Origin: an uncultured Fusobacterium sp.
GTDB taxonomy: Bacteria; Fusobacteriota; Fusobacteriia; Fusobacteriales; Fusobacteriaceae
Assembly: GCA_900545035.1 (NCBI GenBank)
Contig: UQXM01000057.1
Span: 1-10,652, forward strand
Length of the DNA: 10,652 nucleotides
Reading direction: 5' to 3'
The notes under the pieces were generated by a model, which worked only from the letters and a program-made list of their open reading frames with translations, made no database searches and had not been told where the DNA came from. Below are positions 6,620 through 10,652 of this stretch, piece by piece. A program made the translations under genes and the position numbers. Within the stretch, counting starts at the first letter, position 1. Each line of letters starts with the position of its first letter.

Positions 6620-6653
6620 ATTTAATTTGGAAATAGTGATTTAATTTGGAAAT
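6620..6653 (+). repeat. 15-bp direct repeat with 19-bp period upstream of the pxp promoter
   Basis: ATTTAATTTGGAAAT occurs exactly at 6620-6634 and again at 6639-6653. The 19-bp spacing is close to two helical turns, so both copies face the same side of the DNA. They lie about 70-100 bases before the predicted start of transcription, where activators often bind. A binding site is inferred, not shown. Confidence 0.6.
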
Positions 6654-6686
6654 GAATAGTAAAATATAGTCCTTTTCAAAAAAATG

Positions 6687-6715
6687 TTGCGATTAGATTA
6701 AAAAAGTGTTAAACT
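6687..6715 (+). promoter_or_regulatory. Probable promoter of the pxp operon
   Basis: TTGCGA (6687-6692), a 17-base spacer, and TAAACT (6710-6715) preceded by TGT, an extended -10. Both boxes deviate from consensus, which suits a regulated promoter. The start of transcription would be near 6722, with a leader of about 56 bases. Confidence 0.55.
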
Positions 6716-6729
6716 ATCATCAATCGAAT

Positions 6730-6743
6730 ATTTGATATCAAAT
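6730..6743. promoter_or_regulatory. Perfect 14-bp palindrome, possible operator
   Basis: ATTTGATATCAAAT is perfectly self-complementary and lies about 8-21 bases after the predicted start of transcription of the pxp operon. A bound repressor here would block transcription. The regulator is not encoded in this window. Confidence 0.4.
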
Positions 6744-6777
6744 TTGAACATTATTTTTATGAAATGGAGGGGTTGGT

Positions 6778-7545
6778 ATGACTAAAGTTGATTTAAACTG
6801 TGATTTGGGAGAAAGTTTTGGAGCTTACAAAATAGGAATGGATGAAGAAGTATTACAGTATATTTCTTCGGCTAATATTGCCTGCGGATGGCATGCAGGA
6901 GATTCAATGGTAATGGAAAAAACAGTAGCTCTTGCTAAAAAAAATAATACAGCAATAGGAGCACATCCGGGATTTCCTGATTTAGTAGGTTTTGGGAGAA
7001 GAAATTTAGCAGCAACACCGGCAGAAGTAAAAACTTATATTAAATATCAAGTAGGAGCTTTACAAGCTTTTGCAAAAGCAGAGGGGGTAAAGCTTCAACA
7101 TGTAAAACCTCACGGAGCTTTATATAATATGGCGGCAAAAGATCCAAAGCTTGCAATGGCTATTGCAGAAGCAATAAAAGAAGTAGACAGCAGTCTTATT
7201 CTTATGGGACTTGCTAACAGCGAAATGATAAAAGCAGGGGAAGCACTTGGGCTTCAAATTGCTAATGAAGTATTTGCAGACCGTGCATACAATGATGACG
7301 GAACTCTTGTTGCAAGAAGTCTTCCTGGAGCAGTAATACATGATAAAGATTTAGCAATAAAAAGAGTTATCAGAATGGTAAAAGAAGGTAAAGTTGAAAG
7401 TATAAACGGAAAAGATGTAGAGATAAAAGTACATTCTATTTGTATTCACGGGGATAATCCGGAAGCACTTGTATTTTCCCAAAATATAAGAGAAGCCCTT
7501 ATAAATGAAGGAATAGAAATATCTCCTTTGAGAGGTGGTAAATAA
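6778..7545 (+). CDS. pxpA: 5-oxoprolinase subunit A (LamB/YcsF family)
   Basis: PxpA acts with PxpB and PxpC as the prokaryotic ATP-dependent 5-oxoprolinase, which opens 5-oxo-L-proline to L-glutamate in the cytoplasm. The product is 255 residues, matching the family (E. coli about 244, B. subtilis YcsF about 257). Visible family motifs are VDLNCDLGESFG (4-15), SANIACGWHAGD (31-42), GAHPGFPDLVGFGRR (61-75), HVKPHGALYN (108-117), EVFADRAYNDDGTLV (164-178) and the C-terminal CIHGDNPEAL. The His and Asp residues of these blocks are conserved and intact. ATG 6778 follows a strong GGAGGGG by five bases. It is the first gene of the operon, with the promoter, direct repeats and palindrome upstream, and its TAA shares one base with the transporter start. 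Confidence 0.95.
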   Translation: MTKVDLNCDLGESFGAYKIGMDEEVLQYISSANIACGWHAGDSMVMEKTVALAKKNNTAIGAHPGFPDLVGFGRRNLAATPAEVKTYIKYQVGALQAFAKAEGVKLQHVKPHGALYNMAAKDPKLAMAIAEAIKEVDSSLILMGLANSEMIKAGEALGLQIANEVFADRAYNDDGTLVARSLPGAVIHDKDLAIKRVIRMVKEGKVESINGKDVEIKVHSICIHGDNPEALVFSQNIREALINEGIEISPLRGGK

Positions 7546-8738
7546 TGAGTGAAAATAAAAATAAAGGGGCTATTGTCGGAGCAGCATTTTTAATGGCAAC
7601 ATCAGCAATTGGACCGGGATTTTTGACACAGACAGCAGTATTTACAGAAACATTTAAGGAAAATTTTGCATTTACAATTTTGATTGTTACAATAGCTACT
7701 TTAATAGTTCAGCTGAATATTTGGAGAGTAATTTGTGTTTCAGGAATGAGAGGACAAGATATAGCGAATAAAGTTATACCTGGATTGGGATATTTTATTG
7801 CAGGACTTGTTTCTCTTGGCGGATTAGCATTCAATATAGGGAATGTAGGAGGAGCCGCTCTTGGTTTAAATGCTCTTTTTGGATTAAATGTTACAGCAGG
7901 AGTTATAATTTCAGGAGCACTTGCAGTATTTGTCTTTTTATCAAAAGATATGGGACCTGTAATGGATAAGCTTACAAAATTTTTAGGAGCTCTCATGATA
8001 ATAGTTATGGGATATGTGGCTGTAGCTGCAAATCCTCCTGTAGGAAAAGCTGTTCATGGAGCAATATTTCCTGAAAGTTATTCAGCATTGACTCTTTCTA
8101 TGGTAACTCTTCTTGGAGGAACAATAGGAGGATACATTACATTTGCCGGAGCTCACAGACTTATTGATGCGGATACAAAAGGAGTAGAGAATCTTGATAA
8201 AATAAATCAAAGTTCAATAATGGGAGTATCAATTGCTTCGATTATAAGAATAATGCTTTTTCTTGCAGTGCTTGGAGTAGTTTCGACAGGATTTAAACTT
8301 GATCCGGCAAATCCTCCAGCATCTGCATTTAAAGCCGGAGCCGGAATGATAGGATATAAAATTTTTGGGCTTGTTATCTTTGCCGCTGCTCTTACTTCTA
8401 TTGTAGGTGCTGCGTATACATCTGTTTCATTTTTAAAAACACTTTCAAAAACTGTTATGGCAAAAGAAAAACAATTTATAATAGGGTTTATTGTTTTTTC
8501 AACTTTTGTAATGGCGTTTCTTGGAAAACCTGTTGTGCTTCTTGTTCTTGCAGGTTCACTTAACGGACTGATTCTTCCGATAACACTTGCAGTTATTCTT
8601 CTTGGTTCAAGAAAAAAAGAAGTTGTGGGAGAATATAAACATTCTGTAATTCTGACAATTCTTGGAACAATAGTTGTATTTGTAACAGGATATGCAGGAA
8701 TAATTTCATTAAAAGGAATAATGGAGTTATTTAAATAA
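7545..8738 (+). CDS. NRAMP-related transporter of the YcsG type, probable 5-oxoproline uptake
   Basis: A 397-residue integral membrane protein with about 11 helices and the NRAMP/LeuT-type fold, similar to B. subtilis YcsG, which also sits beside ycsF (pxpA). Helix 1 has GPGF (23-26), as NRAMP proteins do, but where those have the metal-binding DPGN the sequence reads TETF (34-37). Helix 6, where NRAMPs carry the Met-Pro-His motif, reads GGTIGGYITF (191-200). Both metal ligand sets are therefore missing, and manganese or iron transport is unlikely. The gene overlaps pxpA by one base (TAATG) and is followed by pxpB after 32 bases, so it is co-expressed with the oxoprolinase. Import of 5-oxoproline is inferred from this context. 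Automatic labels such as divalent metal transporter would be misleading. Confidence 0.88.
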   Translation: MSENKNKGAIVGAAFLMATSAIGPGFLTQTAVFTETFKENFAFTILIVTIATLIVQLNIWRVICVSGMRGQDIANKVIPGLGYFIAGLVSLGGLAFNIGNVGGAALGLNALFGLNVTAGVIISGALAVFVFLSKDMGPVMDKLTKFLGALMIIVMGYVAVAANPPVGKAVHGAIFPESYSALTLSMVTLLGGTIGGYITFAGAHRLIDADTKGVENLDKINQSSIMGVSIASIIRIMLFLAVLGVVSTGFKLDPANPPASAFKAGAGMIGYKIFGLVIFAAALTSIVGAAYTSVSFLKTLSKTVMAKEKQFIIGFIVFSTFVMAFLGKPVVLLVLAGSLNGLILPITLAVILLGSRKKEVVGEYKHSVILTILGTIVVFVTGYAGIISLKGIMELFK

Positions 8739-8770
8739 GAAAAGCAGGAAATATTTGAGGAGGAAAAATA

Positions 8771-9493
8771 ATGAGATTTTTAAAAGCAGGAGATTCAGCT
8801 CTGATTGTAGAGCTTGGAAATGAAATTTCTCCAATAATAAATTATAAATTAAAAAAAATTACAGATTATCTGGATAGCTTAAAACATAAAGCTATAAAAG
8901 ATCTTCTTCCTACATATAGATCAATTATAGTTTATTATGATCCAATGATTTTAAGTTTTGACGAACTTAAAAATATGGTTGAACAAAATTGTACAGCAGA
9001 TGACGATAGTATCCTGTCAGTGCAGAAAGAAATAATAGAAGTTCCTGTTCTTTATGGCGGAGAATATGGACCTGATATAGAAAATATTGCTTCACATAAT
9101 AATCTTTCTGTTGAAGAGGTAATAAAAATACATACATCAGGAGAATATCTTGTATATATGCTTGGGTTTACTCCGGGATTTCCATATCTTGGAGGAATGG
9201 ACAAAAGAATAGCAACACCTCGTCTTACTACACCGAGAACAAAAATTCCTGCAGGTTCTGTTGGAATAGCAGGGGAACAAACAGGGCTTTATCCAATAGA
9301 AAGCCCGGGAGGTTGGCAGCTTTTAGGAAGAACTCCTCTTAATTTCTTTGATCCTATGAAAGAAAATCCTTTTATTGTAACATCAGGACAGTATATAAAG
9401 TTCACAGCTATTTCAAAGAAAGAATATGATGAAATAACAGAACAGGTTAAAAACGGAACTTATACTGTAAAGCATTACTTGAAGGAGGATTAA
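8771..9493 (+). CDS. pxpB: 5-oxoprolinase subunit B (KipI family)
   Basis: PxpB pairs with PxpC, and the two share the carboxyltransferase-like fold seen as a fused protein in urea amidolyase. With PxpA they hydrolyse 5-oxoproline at the expense of ATP. The product is 240 residues, a normal length. The N-terminal domain (about 1-80) starts MRFLKAGDSALIVELG, a standard family opening. The C-terminal cyclophilin-like domain carries GFTPGFPYLGG (132-142), PRTKIPAGSVGIAG (155-168) and SPGGWQLLGRTP (178-189). The start follows GAGGAGG (8757-8763) by seven bases. In B. subtilis the orthologue KipI was first described as an inhibitor of the sporulation kinase KinA; there is no sign of that role here. 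Confidence 0.95.
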   Translation: MRFLKAGDSALIVELGNEISPIINYKLKKITDYLDSLKHKAIKDLLPTYRSIIVYYDPMILSFDELKNMVEQNCTADDDSILSVQKEIIEVPVLYGGEYGPDIENIASHNNLSVEEVIKIHTSGEYLVYMLGFTPGFPYLGGMDKRIATPRLTTPRTKIPAGSVGIAGEQTGLYPIESPGGWQLLGRTPLNFFDPMKENPFIVTSGQYIKFTAISKKEYDEITEQVKNGTYTVKHYLKED

Positions 9494-9495
9494 AA

Positions 9496-10518
9496 ATGGA
9501 AGTTTTGAAAATATTAGATGCTGGGCTTTTAACAACAGTTCAAGATTTGGGAAGATATGGATATCAAAGATATGGAGTTTCTGCTTCAGGAGTAATGGAT
9601 GAATTTTCTGCAAAGGTTGCGAATATTCTTGCAGGAAATGATATAAAAGAAGCTGTGCTTGAAACTACTTTGAAAGGAGTTTCAATAGAATTTCTTGCAG
9701 ATTGTGTGTTTGCTGTTACAGGAGCTGAATGTGAAACAGTTTTAAATGATAAAAAAATAAATTTGTGGAAAAGCTACAAAGCTGTAAAAGGCGATATTTT
9801 AAAAATGGGAATATGCAAAGCAGGACTTAGAAATTATATAGCATTTGCAGGGGGTATAGATGTTCCCGTTGTAATGAACAGTCGTTCAACAAATTTAAAA
9901 GCGAAAATTGGAGGATTTAATGGAAGAAAACTGGCAAAAGGAGATATTCTTTTTGTAAATAAAAATGATTTTGTACCATTAATGAGTTTTGAAAAAAAAT
10001 ATATTCCAACTTATACAAAAGAAATTCAAGTAGGAGTTATTCTTGGACAGCAAGAAGACCACTTTACTGAAAAAGGAATAAATACATTTTTTAATGAAAT
10101 TTATAATGTAACACAGGAAAGCGATAGAATGGGAATAAGATTGACATCTGTTTCAGGAAATACAATAGAACATAAATCAGGTGCAGATATTATTTCTGAC
10201 GGAATAACATTTGGAGCAATACAAATACCGGGAAGCGGACAGCCTATTGTGATGATGGCAGACAGACAAACTACAGGTGGATACACAAAAATAGGGAATG
10301 TAATTTCTTCTGATTTGACAAAACTTGCTCAGGCAGTTCCGGGAACAAAAGTAAAATTTGTGAAATATGAGCTTCCACAAGCAATAGATGCACTTTATAA
10401 AATGAATTATATAATTAATAATGAAGCTTCTTATACAGACAGAGAAAACAGAGAATATAATTATTCTCTGAATATTAATGGAAAAGAATATGAATTACAG
10501 TTAGAAATGTTAGATTAA
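9496..10518 (+). CDS. pxpC: 5-oxoprolinase subunit C (KipA family)
   Basis: PxpC is the third oxoprolinase subunit and partner of PxpB. The product is 340 residues, slightly longer than E. coli PxpC. Family motifs are TVQDLGRYGYQRYGV (14-28), SGVMD (31-35), the YIAFAGGIDVPVVMNSRST block (114-132), and GAIQIPGSGQPI (240-251) followed by DRQTTGGYTKIG (256-267). The C-terminal part after about 305 (NNEASYTDREN...) is the family's variable tail. AAGGAGG lies inside the end of pxpB, and the gene starts two bases after that stop, so translation is probably coupled. It is the last gene of the operon and is followed at once by a terminator. Confidence 0.95.
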   Translation: MEVLKILDAGLLTTVQDLGRYGYQRYGVSASGVMDEFSAKVANILAGNDIKEAVLETTLKGVSIEFLADCVFAVTGAECETVLNDKKINLWKSYKAVKGDILKMGICKAGLRNYIAFAGGIDVPVVMNSRSTNLKAKIGGFNGRKLAKGDILFVNKNDFVPLMSFEKKYIPTYTKEIQVGVILGQQEDHFTEKGINTFFNEIYNVTQESDRMGIRLTSVSGNTIEHKSGADIISDGITFGAIQIPGSGQPIVMMADRQTTGGYTKIGNVISSDLTKLAQAVPGTKVKFVKYELPQAIDALYKMNYIINNEASYTDRENREYNYSLNINGKEYELQLEMLD

Positions 10519-10525
10519 AAATTTT

Positions 10526-10580
10526 ATGATGGGCTGCTGCAATTATATAAACGCAGCAGCCCATTATTTTTTCTTTTTCA
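10526..10580 (+). terminator. Strong rho-independent terminator of the pxp operon
   Basis: ATGGGCTGCTGC (10529-10540) pairs perfectly with GCAGCAGCCCAT (10553-10564), with a 12-base loop; weaker pairing extends the stem to 10526 and 10567. A T-rich run follows. It is the most GC-rich hairpin in the window. Confidence 0.92.
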
Positions 10581-10652
10581 TTAATAGTCCTATAAAATAA
10601 TAATTAATATTAAATATTTTTTATTTATAAAAATCTAATATTTTTCATCTTA

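Noticed and set aside
6738..6760. Second pxp promoter using TTGATA inside the palindrome and TTTTAT as -10
   Set aside because: The -10 match is poor and would leave a leader of only about 10 bases; the upstream promoter with an extended -10 is better.
7709..7996. Antisense frame within the transporter gene
   Set aside because: It runs opposite a strongly supported membrane protein and has the Pro/Thr-rich look of reversed hydrophobic codons.
10581..10652. Possible end of a - strand gene at the right edge
   Set aside because: A short - strand frame stops at 10625-10627 with only eight codons inside the window; nothing supports or excludes a gene, and the stretch is simply AT-rich.

Overview
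The window is AT-rich and reads like a chromosomal piece of a Fusobacterium-type bacterium (low-GC Clostridia are the main alternative). This rests on heavy AGA and A/T-ending codon use, strong GGAGG-type ribosome binding sites, short intergenic gaps with U-tailed hairpins, and the gene set. The species assignment is inference. I see no prophage, insertion sequence, CRISPR array, tRNA or rRNA.

Left part (1-3392, + strand): a housekeeping operon already running when the window opens. The tail of an unidentified, probably membrane, protein is followed by rplI (ribosomal protein L9), dnaB (replicative helicase), a U32-family protein of the TrhP/YrrO type (probable tRNA U34 hydroxylation), and a previously untracked 41-residue hydrophobic protein coupled to it. 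A hairpin with A and T tracts on either side then separates this operon from a convergent gene.

Middle part (3411-6600): a threonine-aldolase-type PLP enzyme on the - strand has its own well-formed promoter. It shares a 160-bp divergent region with a + strand MATE efflux pump, which is followed by a 65-residue protein of unknown function that starts at TTG. Next comes a compact, self-contained unit for a 36-residue single-pass membrane peptide, with its own promoter, ribosome binding site and terminator.

Right part (6602-10567): the 5-oxoproline (pyroglutamate) operon pxpA - NRAMP-like transporter - pxpB - pxpC. It has its own promoter region, containing a 15-bp direct repeat with a 19-bp period and a 14-bp perfect palindrome, and it ends at a strong GC-rich terminator. 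PxpA, PxpB and PxpC together form the ATP-dependent 5-oxoprolinase that opens 5-oxoproline to glutamate. The transporter lies inside the operon, overlaps pxpA by one base, and lacks both metal-binding motifs of true NRAMP proteins. The simplest reading is an uptake-and-hydrolysis module feeding glutamate to an amino-acid-fermenting cell; the substrate of the transporter is inferred from context. The last 85 bases are AT-rich with nothing I can call.
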